DNA of 64,000 bases from Actinomycetospora chiangmaiensis DSM 45062. Its GTDB lineage: Bacteria; Actinomycetota; Actinomycetes; Mycobacteriales; Pseudonocardiaceae. The notes below the pieces were generated by a model that searched no databases, was not told the DNA's origin, and was given only the letters and a program-made list of their open reading frames with translations. Position numbers and translations under genes: made by a program. Each line of letters begins with the position of its first letter. Within the stretch, counting starts at the first letter, position 1. Positions 17,921 through 30,359 of this stretch are shown here, in pieces. Where the stretch lies: positions 860,043 to 924,042 of the forward strand of contig NZ_KB903217.1 in the NCBI RefSeq assembly GCF_000379625.1. Direction: 5' to 3'.

Positions 17921-17924
<4 letters not shown>
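17085..17924 (+). CDS. Xanthine dehydrogenase FAD-binding subunit
   Basis: A 279-residue CoxM/XdhB-type subunit that passes electrons from the iron-sulfur clusters to NAD+ via FAD. Visible are the FAD-binding GGGSWLF (about 35-41) and the second motif [16 protein letters not shown] (about 114-129), followed by the CO_deh_flav_C region with [17 protein letters not shown]. It lies directly ahead of the catalytic subunit with a 4-base ATGA overlap, so the two are made together. Confidence 0.9.
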
Positions 17925-20620
<2,696 letters not shown>

Positions 20621-20685
20621 GTCGGACATGGGCGCCGGTTCGTCCGGCCGGCGTAGCGCTCCAGGTGACGAGTCCGTTCCGCCCG

Positions 20686-20695
20686 GTGACGTCAC
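20686..20695. promoter_or_regulatory. GTGACGTCAC palindrome upstream of ABC operon
   Basis: A perfect 10-bp palindrome in the 177-base gap between the xanthine dehydrogenase gene and the ABC transporter operon, about 100 bases ahead of the GTG. It could be a repressor operator; no regulator gene is adjacent and the site is short, so confidence is low. Confidence 0.25.
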
Positions 20696-20797
20696 GTCTG
20701 CGAACGGTGCACGAAACGCGCATGTCACGCGGCCTTCCTAGGTTCCCTGCCGCGCCGCCCGAGCCCGGGTCCGGCCGCCCCCCACCCTGGAGGTCAC

Positions 20798-21880
20798 GTG
20801 CCCCCGACCGCCGGTCCACTCCTCGGCCGCCGATCCTTCCTCCGCTGGTCCGGGATGGCCGCCGGTGCCCTCGGCGGCGGCGCCCTGCTCGCCGCGTGCG
20901 GTGGCGGCTCGGACTCCGGGGCCGCTCCCGCCGCGCCGGGCTCGAACCAGTACGGCCGGGTGGCCCTGCAGCTGTCGTGGATCAAGAACACCGAGTTCAA
21001 CGGCGAGTACATGGCCGACTCGAAGGGCTACTACCGGGAGGCGGGCTTCGAGGGGGTGGACCTCCTCGCCGGCGGCTCGGCCTCCACGGGCGTCGAGACC
21101 AACCTCGTCTCCGGCAAGTGCTGGGCGGGCCTGTCCGCGCCCGTGATCACCGCGCCCGCCATCCTGCAGGGCGCCCCGCTGAAGATCGTCGGCGCGACGT
21201 ACCAGAAGAACCCGTTCTGCATCGTCTCGGCGGCCACCAAGCCGATCGCCACCCCGCAGGACATGGTCGGGAAGAAGATCGGCGTCCAGGACTCCAACGA
21301 CCAGGTGTGGAACGGCCTGCTCAAGGCGAACAGCATCGACCCGGCGTCGATCAACCGGGTGCCGGTGCAGTTCGACCCCTCGGTGCTGACCACCGGCGAG
21401 GTCGACGGCTACCTCGGCTACATCACCAACGAGCCGAACACGCTCAAGGTCAAGGGCTTCGCCACGCAGTCGTTCCTGTTCGCCGACCACGGCCTGCCGC
21501 TGGTGGCGGAGACGGTCACGGTGCTGCAGGAGACGATCGACAACGAGCGGGAGAAGCTCAAGGCGTTCCTGCGCGCGGAGATCCGCGGCTGGAAGGACGC
21601 CGTGGCGGATCCGGGCGCCGCCACCCGGCTCGCCGTCGGGAACTACGGCAAGGACCAGAACCTCGACTACGCGGAGCAGCTGCTCGAGGCGACCGACCAG
21701 AACGGCCTCGTCGTGTCCGACGAGACGCGGACCAACGGGTTGTTCACGATCTCCGACCGGCCTGTCGAGGAGAACCTGCAGGCGCTGCGCCTCGCCGGGA
21801 GCGCGGTGTCGAAGGAGCAGCTGTTCGACCTGTCGCTGATCTCCGAGGTCTACGCCGCCGACCCGAGCCTGAAGAGCTGA
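20798..21880 (+). CDS. ABC transporter substrate-binding lipoprotein (NMT1/THI5/SsuA type)
   Basis: The 360-residue exported protein carries a twin-arginine signal (Arg11-Arg12, RRSFLRW) merged with a lipobox LAAC at Cys34, so it should be folded before export and tethered to the membrane. The mature part has the NMT1-like fold: [23 protein letters not shown], then a Gly-rich loop and [13 protein letters not shown]. Such proteins bind thiamine precursors, riboflavin, aliphatic sulfonates, nitrate, or pyrimidines and purine-derived compounds. The position behind the xanthine dehydrogenase gene suggests a purine or ureide ligand, but this is inference. Confidence 0.85.
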   Translation: MPPTAGPLLGRRSFLRWSGMAAGALGGGALLAACGGGSDSGAAPAAPGSNQYGRVALQLSWIKNTEFNGEYMADSKGYYREAGFEGVDLLAGGSASTGVETNLVSGKCWAGLSAPVITAPAILQGAPLKIVGATYQKNPFCIVSAATKPIATPQDMVGKKIGVQDSNDQVWNGLLKANSIDPASINRVPVQFDPSVLTTGEVDGYLGYITNEPNTLKVKGFATQSFLFADHGLPLVAETVTVLQETIDNEREKLKAFLRAEIRGWKDAVADPGAATRLAVGNYGKDQNLDYAEQLLEATDQNGLVVSDETRTNGLFTISDRPVEENLQALRLAGSAVSKEQLFDLSLISEVYAADPSLKS

Positions 21881-22710
21881 TGACGACGAGCGAGACCGCA
21901 CGGCCGGCGCCCGCCCACCCCCGACCGCCGGGCACGGGCCTGGACCTGACGGGGCTGACGAAGACCTTCGGCACCGGGCGGAAGGCCACCCGCGCGCTGG
22001 ACGAGATCGACCTGCGCACGGCCGAGGGCTCGTTCCTGTCGCTGCTCGGTCCGTCCGGCTGCGGGAAGTCGACGGTGCTGCGGATCCTCGCGGGGCTGGA
22101 GGAGCCCACGTCCGGGCAGGCGCTCGTCACCGGCCGCACCCCCTCCGAGCTGCGGCGGTCCGGCGGCCTCGGAGTGGCGTTCCAGGACGCCGCGCTGCTG
22201 CCCTGGCGCTCGGTCGTCGCGAACATCCGGCTCCCGCTGCAGGTCTCGGGGGTGCGGCCGTCGAAGGACCCGGATGAGCTGGTGGCCGACCTCGTCGCGC
22301 TGGTCGGGCTGGAGGGCTTCGAGTCCGCCCGGCCCGCCCAGCTCTCCGGCGGCATGCGGCAACGCGTCTCCATCGCCCGCGCGCTGGTGCTCGAGCCGGA
22401 GGTCCTCCTGCTCGACGAGCCCTTCGGCGCGCTCGACGACATGACCCGCCAGCGGCTCAACCTGGAGCTGCAGCGCATCTGGAGCACGCAGGCCGCGACC
22501 ACGTTGATGGTGACCCACGGGATCGCCGAGGCGGTGTTCCTGTCCGACCAGGTCGCCGTGATGAGCCCGCGGCCCGGTCGGGTCGTCGAGGTGGTCGACA
22601 TCGACCTGCCGCGGCCGCGGACCCCGGAGATGATGCGGACGCCGGAGTTCCACGCCCTCCACGACCGGCTCTCCGAGCTGCTGTTCGGCCGCTCCGGGGA
22701 GCCCGCGTGA
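21880..22710 (+). CDS. ABC transporter ATP-binding protein (SsuB/TauB type)
   Basis: A 276-residue ATPase with Walker [11 protein letters not shown]-loop [10 protein letters not shown], signature LSGGMRQR, Walker [13 protein letters not shown] and the H-loop VTHGIAEAV. The sequence class is that of importers for nitrate, sulfonate, taurine and hydroxymethylpyrimidine. The start overlaps the substrate-binding protein stop by one base (TGATG) and the stop overlaps the first permease, so the operon is tightly coupled. Confidence 0.92.
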   Translation: MTTSETARPAPAHPRPPGTGLDLTGLTKTFGTGRKATRALDEIDLRTAEGSFLSLLGPSGCGKSTVLRILAGLEEPTSGQALVTGRTPSELRRSGGLGVAFQDAALLPWRSVVANIRLPLQVSGVRPSKDPDELVADLVALVGLEGFESARPAQLSGGMRQRVSIARALVLEPEVLLLDEPFGALDDMTRQRLNLELQRIWSTQAATTLMVTHGIAEAVFLSDQVAVMSPRPGRVVEVVDIDLPRPRTPEMMRTPEFHALHDRLSELLFGRSGEPA

Positions 22711-23477
22711 CCCGCCCGTGGCTCGGCGGCGCGATCGGCACGCTCGCGATCGTCGCCGTCTGGTGGCTGCTGGCCGCCACCCTGTTCGCGTCGAACGGCG
22801 CCGTGCCGACCCCGCCCGCCGTCGTCGCGAGCGTGGTCGACGACGGGTGGGGCTTCTACTCGGTGCACCTCGCGGCGACGGTGTCGGAGGCGGCGCAGGG
22901 GTTCCTGTGGGGCAACGGGCTCGCGATCGGCCTGGCCCTGGTCGTGGTCCTGCTGCCGTGGCTGGAGTCGGTCGTCGTGAACATCGCGGTGATCAGCTAC
23001 TGCCTGCCGATCCTCGCCATCGGCCCGATCGTCACGGTCGTGTTCGGCGGGCGGACCCCGATGATCGTGCTCGCCGCGATCTTCTGCTTCTTCACCACGG
23101 TGATCGGGACGCTGCTCGGGCTGAACTCCGCCGACCGCACCTCGCTCGACGTCGTCACCGTGTACGGCGGGGGGCGCTGGTCGCGGCTGCGGCACGTCCA
23201 GCTCATCTCGGCCGTCCCCGCCGTGCTGGCCGCCCTGCGGATCGCCGCCCCGTCGGCGCTGCTGGGCGCGATCATCGGGGAGTACCTCGGCGGCGTCGAC
23301 ACCGGCCTCGGCGTGGCGATGACGATCTCGCAACAGCAGTACCTCGTGTCGCGGACGTGGGGGCTCGCCCTGGTGTCCGGGCTCGTCGCGGGCCTCGCCT
23401 ACGTGGCGATCGGCCTGCTCTCGCGGGTCGCGGCGCCGTGGGCCCGCGGCGGCGCGACCGACGTGGCGCTGGCCTAG
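22707..23477 (+). CDS. ABC transporter permease 1
   Basis: A 256-residue inner-membrane permease of the BPD_transp_1 family with about six helices. The cytoplasmic EAA-type loop is at [33 protein letters not shown] (about 150-180). It starts with GTG inside the ATPase stop. Two different permease genes imply a heterodimeric channel. Confidence 0.88.
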   Translation: MTRPWLGGAIGTLAIVAVWWLLAATLFASNGAVPTPPAVVASVVDDGWGFYSVHLAATVSEAAQGFLWGNGLAIGLALVVVLLPWLESVVVNIAVISYCLPILAIGPIVTVVFGGRTPMIVLAAIFCFFTTVIGTLLGLNSADRTSLDVVTVYGGGRWSRLRHVQLISAVPAVLAALRIAAPSALLGAIIGEYLGGVDTGLGVAMTISQQQYLVSRTWGLALVSGLVAGLAYVAIGLLSRVAAPWARGGATDVALA

Positions 23478-23485
23478 GAGGATCG

Positions 23486-24343
23486 ATGACGCTCGTGGAG
23501 TCGCCGGCGGCGACGGGACCGGCCGCTCCACCGGCCGTCGGGCCGGCACCGGGCCGGGGCGGGGGTGCGCTGCGCCTGCTCGGGCGCCGGCTCCTGCCCG
23601 TCGGGGCCTCGATCGTCGCGGTCCTCGTCCTGTGGACCGCGTTCCTGCAGGTCTTCGGCATCCGGCGGGTGATCGGGAAGACGCCGCTCGACGTGTGGGG
23701 CTGGCTCGTCACCGCCCCCCAGGCCGTTGCCAACCGCGGCGTCGTGTTCGGCAACCTGGGCATCACCCTGCGCGACGCCGGGATCGGCTACGTCGCCGGT
23801 CTGGTCGCCGCGCTCGCCGTCGCCATGGTGTTCGTGCTGTCCCGCTCGGTCGAGCAGGCGCTGATGCCGGTGGCCACGCTGCTGCGCTCGGTGCCGCTCG
23901 TGGCGATGACCCCGATCATCGTGCTGGCGTTCGGGCGGACCCTCGGCGCGGTCGCGGTGATCGGCGCGATCGTGGTCTTCTTCCCGGCGCTGGTGACCCT
24001 CGTGTACGGGCTGCGGTCCGCGTCGGTCCAGGCCCAGGAACTGGTTGCCGTGTACGGCGGGACCCGGTGGACCCGGCTGCGCCTGGTCATGCTGCCCTCG
24101 GCCGCGCCGGCGTTCTTCGCGGCGGCCCGGCTCGGGGTCCCGGGGGCGCTCGTCGGCTCGCTCATGGCGGAGTGGCTCGCGACGGGCGAGGGCATCGGCG
24201 CCGCGCTGCTCAAGGCGATGGGCGGGTTCCGCTACCTCGAGATGTGGTCGTCGGTCGCCGTCGTGACGGCGGTGTCGATCCTCGCCTACGCCCTCGTCGG
24301 GGTCGTCGAGTCGGTGGTGCTGGCGCGGATGGGCCTGGACTAG
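23486..24343 (+). CDS. ABC transporter permease 2
   Basis: The 285-residue partner permease has a longer cytoplasmic N-tail (about 40 residues) and six helices; its coupling loop is ELVAVYGGTRWTRLRLVMLPSAAPAFF. A strong AGGAGG lies 5 bases ahead of the ATG. Its TAG stop shares bases with the stop of the opposing MFS gene (CTAG read from both strands), leaving no room for a terminator between them. Confidence 0.88.
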   Translation: MTLVESPAATGPAAPPAVGPAPGRGGGALRLLGRRLLPVGASIVAVLVLWTAFLQVFGIRRVIGKTPLDVWGWLVTAPQAVANRGVVFGNLGITLRDAGIGYVAGLVAALAVAMVFVLSRSVEQALMPVATLLRSVPLVAMTPIIVLAFGRTLGAVAVIGAIVVFFPALVTLVYGLRSASVQAQELVAVYGGTRWTRLRLVMLPSAAPAFFAAARLGVPGALVGSLMAEWLATGEGIGAALLKAMGGFRYLEMWSSVAVVTAVSILAYALVGVVESVVLARMGLD

Positions 24344-25494
24344 AGCTGCAGGGCCGCGAGGCCCGCGACGAGGGCAAGGCCTCCGAGCGCCACGTACCCG
24401 GCCGGGAACCCGCCGACCAGCTCGGCCACGAGGACCCCGCCGGCCGGAGCGAGCGCGATCGCCACCGTGGTGGGCGCCGTGAAGACGCCGTTGACGCGCC
24501 CGAAGGAGATCGTGCCCCACCGGTCGGCGACCACCGAGGCCTGCAGCAACGTGTGCATCCCGCGGCAGGCCCCGGCCAGGACCGCCACGGCGATCACCAG
24601 CCACACCGGGCCGGGCAGCACCCCGACGAGCACCACCAGCGCGCCGCCGACGGCGAGGACCGCCGCGACCCGCGCGGCCGGGCCGGTGCGCCGGGCCAGC
24701 GGCCCGTAGAGCAGCCGCCCGGCCACCTGTCCGGCCCCGATGAGGCCCAGGCCGATCGCGGCGAGGTCGAGCGAGGCGCCGCGCGCCTCGAGCAGGCCGA
24801 CCAGGTTGATCGTCGCCGAGTACAGCCCGAACCCCGCGAGCGCCATCACCGCGGCGAGCCCGAGGAAGCGCGGCGAGCGGAGGACGGAGCGCGCCGTGTC
24901 CTCCGCGGTGCCGGGCGCGGCGACGGCGGCCGTCCAGGGGACGCGCAGGAACACCGCGTGCAGCGGGACGGTGACGACGGCCAGGACCAGGGCGAGGACC
25001 AGGTAGGCGTCCCGCCACGACAGGGCCCCGACCAGGGCGGCGGTGAGCGGGGCGAACACCGTGGAGGCGAACCCCGCCACGAGGGTCACGGTGGTCAGCG
25101 GGCGCAGCCGGTCCGGGCCGTACCAGCCGGTGATCGCGGCGAAGGCCGGCGGGTAGAACGTCGCGGCCTGGCCCACACCGACGAGCGCCCAGGCGAGGTA
25201 GAACACGGCGAGGCCGGGCGCGAGGGCCACCGCCACCAGGCCGAGAGCCCCGACCACCGAGCCCGTCGTCATGACCCGGCGGGGCCCGAACCGGTCGAGC
25301 AGCCGCCCCACGACCACCCCGACGAGGGCGGAGACGATCGCGCCCAGCGAGAAGGCCCCCACGGCCGCCGTCGACGACCACCCGGTGTCGGCGGTGATCG
25401 GACCGAGCAGGACGGGGAAGGCGTAGTACAGGGTGCCCCAACTCGTGATCTCGGTGGCGCAGAGCGCCACCAGGCCCCGTCCGCGAGCGTCCAT
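24340..25494 (-). CDS. Major facilitator superfamily transporter
   Basis: A 384-residue protein with about twelve hydrophobic helices in two bundles. The MFS loop 2-3 signature appears as GRLLDRFGPRRVM (about residues 63-75), with a matching GRLLYGPLARRTGPAAR in the second half. It resembles oxalate/formate-antiporter-like and monocarboxylate MFS carriers (WGTLYYAFPVLLGPI at the start), but the substrate is not evident. It lies 32 bases behind the luciferase-like gene on the same strand and may be its co-transcribed partner. Confidence 0.85.
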   Translation of the reverse strand: MDARGRGLVALCATEITSWGTLYYAFPVLLGPITADTGWSSTAAVGAFSLGAIVSALVGVVVGRLLDRFGPRRVMTTGSVVGALGLVAVALAPGLAVFYLAWALVGVGQAATFYPPAFAAITGWYGPDRLRPLTTVTLVAGFASTVFAPLTAALVGALSWRDAYLVLALVLAVVTVPLHAVFLRVPWTAAVAAPGTAEDTARSVLRSPRFLGLAAVMALAGFGLYSATINLVGLLEARGASLDLAAIGLGLIGAGQVAGRLLYGPLARRTGPAARVAAVLAVGGALVVLVGVLPGPVWLVIAVAVLAGACRGMHTLLQASVVADRWGTISFGRVNGVFTAPTTVAIALAPAGGVLVAELVGGFPAGYVALGGLALVAGLAALQL

Positions 25495-25526
25495 CGCCCG
25501 CGGACGGTGCCACAGTGCGGGTCGGA

Positions 25527-26519
25527 TCAGGAGGCCTCGACCTTCGGCATGATGTCGTTCTTGATCCGCTTGAGGTCGTCGAGCGTCTTCGAGGTGGGCA
25601 CGTCGGTGAACGGCGGCCAGATCAGCGGCATCGTCATGCCCGCCTCCTTGTAGGCCTTGAGGCGGTCGGTGAGCTGCGCCTCGGTGCCCACGAGCAGGTT
25701 CGACGGGACGCCGACGTCCGACTGGTCGGTCTCGGTGTCGGTGATGACCGTCCAGATCATCGAGCAGATCTCGAGGTCCTTCGAGCGCTTCTCCGAGCCG
25801 ATGGCCTCGAACTGCTCGTCGATCGCCTGGATCCACTTGCCGAGGGTGGCCGGCGAGTCCTGGATGCCGATCCAGCCGTCGAGGTCGTACTTGGTGATCC
25901 GCTTCGCCGAGCGCAGCGGGTCCTTGAGGCCGGACATGAAGATCGGCGGCCGCGGCTGCTGGACCGGCTTCGCGCCGAACCCGGCGGGCTCGAAGTCGGC
26001 GAACTCGCCGTGGTATTCGAAGTGCTCGTTCGCCCAGACGCCCTGCATGATCTCGATCGACTCGCGCACGTGCTTGTGGCGCTTCGGGAAGATGTGCGCG
26101 GCGCTCGCAGCGGCGAACTCCTCGGGCATCCACCCGGATCCGACGCCGACGTTGAGCCGCCCGTTCGACAGGTGGTCGATGGTGGCGAGCTCTGCGGCCA
26201 GCACGCCGGGCGCGCGGAACGGCGTGTCGATGATGCTCATCCCGATGCGGACCTTCGACGTCTTCGCCGCGAGCCAGGGGATGAGCGGGAAGCCCTGCAG
26301 CCAGTTGCCGGTGGACTCGACGGGCAGGGCGTTCGGCAGCCCGTCCATCATCCCGAACGAGTACTGGAGCTGCCCCCGGTCGGAGGCCTCGGGGACGATG
26401 ATCCGGTCCAGCGTCCAGACCGAGTCGAAGTCGAGGTCCTCGGCGAGCTGGGTGAGATCCTCGAGCTCCTTCACCGTGATCTGCGTGCGGAAGTTCGGCA
26501 GGTAGAGGGCGAGTTTCAT
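25527..26519 (-). CDS. Luciferase-like monooxygenase (LLM class, probably F420- or FMN-dependent)
   Basis: A 330-residue TIM-barrel flavin oxidoreductase. Typical features are the N-terminal KLALYLPNF, FDSVWTLDRI, a SNGRLNVGVGSGWMPEEF stretch (about residues 120-136) and PPIFMSGL. The GxGWMPEEF pattern is that of the TIGR03619-like F420-dependent group, and a cofG gene lies 2.6 kb away, so F420 is a reasonable cofactor guess. A strong AGGAGG lies 9 bases ahead of the ATG. It is divergent from the response-regulator operon, with repeated boxes in between. Confidence 0.85.
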   Translation of the reverse strand: MKLALYLPNFRTQITVKELEDLTQLAEDLDFDSVWTLDRIIVPEASDRGQLQYSFGMMDGLPNALPVESTGNWLQGFPLIPWLAAKTSKVRIGMSIIDTPFRAPGVLAAELATIDHLSNGRLNVGVGSGWMPEEFAAASAAHIFPKRHKHVRESIEIMQGVWANEHFEYHGEFADFEPAGFGAKPVQQPRPPIFMSGLKDPLRSAKRITKYDLDGWIGIQDSPATLGKWIQAIDEQFEAIGSEKRSKDLEICSMIWTVITDTETDQSDVGVPSNLLVGTEAQLTDRLKAYKEAGMTMPLIWPPFTDVPTSKTLDDLKRIKNDIMPKVEAS

Positions 26520-26633
26520 GTCGTGGGTCCTCCTGGCGGTCGGTCCGTTCGGGATGACGTGGGGCGCGGGGCGCGGCGACCGCGAGCCGGTCGCGACACT
26601 GCCTCGGCACCGTCCACCATGGGTGACCCGCCT

Positions 26634-26670
26634 CACAACAGGCACAACGCTTTCTCAACGTCAGCACAAC
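26634..26670. promoter_or_regulatory. CACAAC direct repeats with 11-bp phasing (putative response-regulator box)
   Basis: Hexamers CACAAC, CACAAC, CTCAAC and CACAAC start at 26634, 26643, 26654 and 26665. The last three are spaced exactly 11 bp, one helical turn. OmpR/PhoB-family regulators bind such tandem hexamers with 5-bp spacers. The site lies 84 bases ahead of the response regulator start and about 115 bases from the divergent luciferase-like gene, suiting control of both. Confidence 0.5.
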
Positions 26671-26753
26671 TGACCGGCGCGCGACCGGTCGGCCCTTGTC
26701 CGGCGGCGGTGCCGCCCGGCACGATCGACGATCAGTCAGCGGAGGGGGTCGCC

Positions 26754-27443
26754 GTGGACCCGAACGTCGCCCCGCGGGTGCTCGTCGTCGACGACGACGA
26801 GGCCGTGCGGACGGTCGCGTCGTGGCAGTTGGAGTCCGACGGGTTCGCCGTCGACCAGGCCGGGGACGGTGCCGCCGCCCTGGCCGCGATCGACGGCACC
26901 CCGCCGGACCTGGTGGTGCTCGACCTGACGATGCCCGGCGTCGGCGGGCTCGACGTGCTGCGCCGGGTCCGCGCGGCGCCGGCCACCGAGGCGCTGCCGA
27001 TCATCGTGCTGTCCGGGCGCAGCGGGGAGACCGACCGCATCGTCGGGCTGGACCTCGGCGCCGACGACTACCTGGTCAAGCCGTTCTCGCCCGGCGAGCT
27101 CGCCGCCCGGGTCCGGTCGGTGCTGCGCCGCTCCCGGCCCGCCGCCCCGGTCGTCGCGGGGGACCTGACGCTCGACGTCGCGGCCCGCGAGGTCCGGCTC
27201 GACGGCGAGGCCGTGGAGCTGACCGCGCGGGAGTTCGACCTGCTCGCGTTCCTCGTCGCCCACCCGCGCCAGGTGTTCTCGCGGGCCCAGCTGCTCTCGC
27301 AGGTCTGGCGCAGCGAGGGATGGCAGGGGGAGGCCACCGTCACCGAGCACGTGCACCGGCTGCGGCAGAAGCTGCGCCCCGACCCGGCGGCCCGCCCGCG
27401 CATCCGCACGGTGCGCGGCGTCGGCTACCAGCTCGACCCGTGA
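26754..27443 (+). CDS. OmpR/PhoB-family response regulator
   Basis: The 229-residue regulator has a receiver domain (Asp13-Asp14 acidic pocket, phosphoacceptor Asp57 in VVLDLTMPG, and Lys in DDYLVKPFSP) and a C-terminal winged helix ending TEHVHRLRQKLR and [13 protein letters not shown]. The GTG at 26754 is chosen for its GGAGGGGG 6 bases upstream; an in-frame GTG at 26709 would add 15 residues. The stop overlaps the histidine kinase start by 4 bases (GTGA), so the pair is cognate. Confidence 0.93.
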   Translation: MDPNVAPRVLVVDDDEAVRTVASWQLESDGFAVDQAGDGAAALAAIDGTPPDLVVLDLTMPGVGGLDVLRRVRAAPATEALPIIVLSGRSGETDRIVGLDLGADDYLVKPFSPGELAARVRSVLRRSRPAAPVVAGDLTLDVAAREVRLDGEAVELTAREFDLLAFLVAHPRQVFSRAQLLSQVWRSEGWQGEATVTEHVHRLRQKLRPDPAARPRIRTVRGVGYQLDP

Positions 27444-29128
27444 GCGACACCGACGTCCTGCTCGGCCACCAGCACCGGATCCTCGAGCTGCTCGCGGGCG
27501 GGGCCGAGCGCGGCGAGGTGCTCGAGGCCGTCACGCGCTCGCTCGAGGAGCTGATCCCGGGCAGCCGCTGCTCGATCCTGGTGCTCGACCCGCTCGCGGG
27601 CACGCTGCACCACGGGGCGGCGCCCTCGTTGCCGCCGGCCTACTCGGCGGCGATCGACGGGATGGCGATCGGGGACGACGCCGGGTCCTGCGGCACCGCC
27701 GCGCACACCGGGGAGGCCGTGGTCGCCGAGGACGTGGCCGTCGACCACCGCTGGCGGCGCTACCGCGAGCTGGCGCTGCCGCACGGGCTCGGTTCGTGCT
27801 GGTCGAGCCCGATACGGCTCGGTCGCGCGGACCGGGAGGACGCAGTCCTCGGCACGTTCGCGGTCTACCACCAGGCGGGCCACCGGCCCGACGAGCGCGA
27901 GCGGCGCCTCGTCGCCCGCTTCACCGACCTGGCGGCGCTCGCCCTGGAGCACGACCGGCTCTACGGCGCGCTCGCCCAGAGCGAGGAGCGGTTCCGGCGG
28001 GCGTTCGAGGACAACGCCGTCGGGATGGCCCTCACCGACCTCGACGGCCGGTTCCTCAAGGTCAACCCGGCCCTCGCCCGGATGCTCGGGCGTGACGCGG
28101 GCGACCTGCTCGTCGCGGACCTGTCCGCGGTGGTGCGCCGGGAGGACCGGGCCGGGGCCCGGCTCCTGCTGCGCTCGCTGGCCGGGCGCGGTGGTCCGGC
28201 GGTCTTCGGGACCCCCGGCCCCGGGCCGCTCGAGGTCACCCTCGTCCGCGCCGACGGCACCACCCTGATCGCCGCGCTCTCGGCCTCCGTCGTCGGGTCC
28301 GGCGCGCGCCGGCACCTCAGCCTCAACGTCGTCGACGTCACCGCGCGCCGCGCCGCGCAGCGCGACCGCATCGCGCGCCGCGAGGCCGAGCTCGCCGCGC
28401 GCGTCGCCGAGGACGCGAGCCGGGCCAAGTCCGAGCTGCTCTCCACGCTCTCGCACGAGCTGCGCACGCCGCTGCAGGCGATCATCGGGTTCGCCGAGCT
28501 GCTCGGGACCCTCGACCTGCCCCCGGAGCGGCGCGGGGCCGCGCTCGGCCACATCGACTCCGCCGCGCGCCACGTCCTCGACCTCGTCGGCGACGTCCTC
28601 GACCTCGCCCGCCTCGAGGCGCGGGCGCTGCCGCTCTCGCCCGCCCCCGTCGACGTGGGGGCGGTGATCGCCGAGGTGACGGCGCTGCTGGCGCCGCTCG
28701 CCGCGGACCGGGGGATCACGGTCCGCCTTCCCGACGCCGGGTGCGCCGGCGCCTACTGCGACCGCCGCCGGCTGCGACAGGTGCTGATCAACCTCGTGAC
28801 CAACGGCATCCGCCACAACCACCTCCGCGGCTGGGTCGAGGTCACCGCCCACGAGGACGACGAGGACGTGGTCCTCGCCGTCCGGGACGGCGGGCCGGGG
28901 ATCGCGCCGGCGCTCATGGACCGGCTCTTCGTGCCGTTCGACCAGCTGGGCGTCGACGCCGGCGGCTCCGGGCTGGGGCTCGCCCTCGTCCGTGGGCTGG
29001 TCGAGGCCATGTCGGGCACGGTGGGCGTCTCCAGCACCCCGGGGGAGGGGACCACGGTCACCGTGCGGCTCCCCGCCGCCGTCGATGCGGTCGCCGGTGT
29101 GGCGGGCGTACGTTCGGGTGGTGGGTGA
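27440..29128 (+). CDS. GAF-PAS sensor histidine kinase
   Basis: A 562-residue soluble-looking kinase with no obvious membrane helix. Order: GAF domain (about 15-170, with [21 protein letters not shown]), PAS domain (about 183-305), HisKA with phospho-His339 in [11 protein letters not shown], and an HATPase_c domain with [18 protein letters not shown] and [11 protein letters not shown]. It should sense a cytoplasmic signal, possibly a small molecule, gas or redox state; the sequence does not tell which. It follows its regulator with GTGA overlap, and cofG begins 5 bases after its stop. Confidence 0.92.
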   Translation: MSDTDVLLGHQHRILELLAGGAERGEVLEAVTRSLEELIPGSRCSILVLDPLAGTLHHGAAPSLPPAYSAAIDGMAIGDDAGSCGTAAHTGEAVVAEDVAVDHRWRRYRELALPHGLGSCWSSPIRLGRADREDAVLGTFAVYHQAGHRPDERERRLVARFTDLAALALEHDRLYGALAQSEERFRRAFEDNAVGMALTDLDGRFLKVNPALARMLGRDAGDLLVADLSAVVRREDRAGARLLLRSLAGRGGPAVFGTPGPGPLEVTLVRADGTTLIAALSASVVGSGARRHLSLNVVDVTARRAAQRDRIARREAELAARVAEDASRAKSELLSTLSHELRTPLQAIIGFAELLGTLDLPPERRGAALGHIDSAARHVLDLVGDVLDLARLEARALPLSPAPVDVGAVIAEVTALLAPLAADRGITVRLPDAGCAGAYCDRRRLRQVLINLVTNGIRHNHLRGWVEVTAHEDDEDVVLAVRDGGPGIAPALMDRLFVPFDQLGVDAGGSGLGLALVRGLVEAMSGTVGVSSTPGEGTTVTVRLPAAVDAVAGVAGVRSGGG

Positions 29129-29132
29129 TCAC

Positions 29133-30359
29133 ATGCAGACGCAGCCGGGGGCGAGCGCCGCGACGGGGGTCGAGGAGGTCGTTCCGCTCCTCGCCGCCCG
29201 CGGCGAGGAGCTGGAGGCGCTGCTCGGCCGCGCGGCCCGCCGTCGGGACGAGCACCTGGCGTACGAGGGCCGCGCGGGCCTGGTCACGTACAGCCCCAAG
29301 GTGTTCGTGCCGCTGACCCGGCTGTGCCGCGACCGCTGCCACTACTGCACGTTCGCCACCGTCCCGGGCCGGCTGCCCGCGGCGTACCTGGAGCTCGACG
29401 AGGTCCTCGACATCGCGCGGGCGGGCGCCGAGCAGGGGTGCACCGAGGTGCTGTTCACCCTCGGGGACCGCCCCGAGGCGCGGTGGCGCGCGGCCGGCGA
29501 CTGGCTCGCCGCGCGGGGCCACCGCTCGACGATCGACTACGTCCGGGCGGCCGCACAGGCCGTGCTCGACGAGACCGGGCTGCTCCCGCACCTCAACCCC
29601 GGCGTGATGACCCCCGACGAGCTGGCCGTGCTGCGGTCCGTCGCGCCGTCGATGGGGATGATGCTGGAGTCCACGTCGACGCTGCTGATCGAGCCGGGTG
29701 GCGCCCACTTCGGGTCGCCCGACAAGGACCCCGCGGTGCGCCTGGCCGCCATCGCCGACGCCGGGCGGGCCCGCGTGCCGTTCACCACCGGCATCCTCGT
29801 CGGGATCGGGGAGACGCTGCGCGACCGCGCCGAGTCGCTGCTCGCCCTGGCCCGGCTCGCCGACGAGTACGGGCACGTCCAGGAGGTCATCGTCCAGAAC
29901 TTCCGCGCGAAGCCGGACACCGCGATGCGCGGCGAGCCGGACGCGGAGTTCGACGAGTTCGTCGCGGCGGTCGCCGTCGCCCGGCTGCTCATGCCGCTCG
30001 GCGTCACCGTGCAGGCGCCGCCGAACCTGGCCGGTGAGCTGGGGGACTCCGACGACGCCGCCGCGGACCAGGCGCTGCTGCTGCGCGCCGGGATCGACGA
30101 CTGGGGCGGCGTCTCGCCCGTCACCCCCGACCACGTGAACCCCGAGCGCCCCTGGCCGGGCCTCGACGCGCTGGCGGCCGTCACCGCCCGGGCCGGCTTC
30201 GAGCTGCGCCCGCGCCTCACCGTCTACCCGCGCTACCAGCGCGAGGCCGGGTGGATCGACCCGGCCGTCGCACCCGTCGTCGGGAAGCTGGCGGACGCGG
30301 ACGGGCTGGCGGAGACGCAGCGCAGCGCCGCTCGACCCGTCGAGTTGGCGCCGCGGTGA
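29133..30359 (+). CDS. cofG: 7,8-didemethyl-8-hydroxy-5-deazariboflavin (FO) synthase subunit CofG
   Basis: CofG is the radical-SAM half of FO synthase, which together with CofH makes the deazaflavin core of F420. The 408-residue protein has the intact cluster motif Cys65-x3-Cys69-x2-Cys72 (LCRDRCHYC) after [13 protein letters not shown], and the family end [18 protein letters not shown]. In most actinobacteria CofG and CofH are fused as FbiC; here they are separate, overlapping genes. ATG at 29133 is used; GTGs at 29118 and 29121 are in frame and would overlap the kinase stop. The catalytic machinery looks functional. Confidence 0.9.
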   Translation: MQTQPGASAATGVEEVVPLLAARGEELEALLGRAARRRDEHLAYEGRAGLVTYSPKVFVPLTRLCRDRCHYCTFATVPGRLPAAYLELDEVLDIARAGAEQGCTEVLFTLGDRPEARWRAAGDWLAARGHRSTIDYVRAAAQAVLDETGLLPHLNPGVMTPDELAVLRSVAPSMGMMLESTSTLLIEPGGAHFGSPDKDPAVRLAAIADAGRARVPFTTGILVGIGETLRDRAESLLALARLADEYGHVQEVIVQNFRAKPDTAMRGEPDAEFDEFVAAVAVARLLMPLGVTVQAPPNLAGELGDSDDAAADQALLLRAGIDDWGGVSPVTPDHVNPERPWPGLDALAAVTARAGFELRPRLTVYPRYQREAGWIDPAVAPVVGKLADADGLAETQRSAARPVELAPR

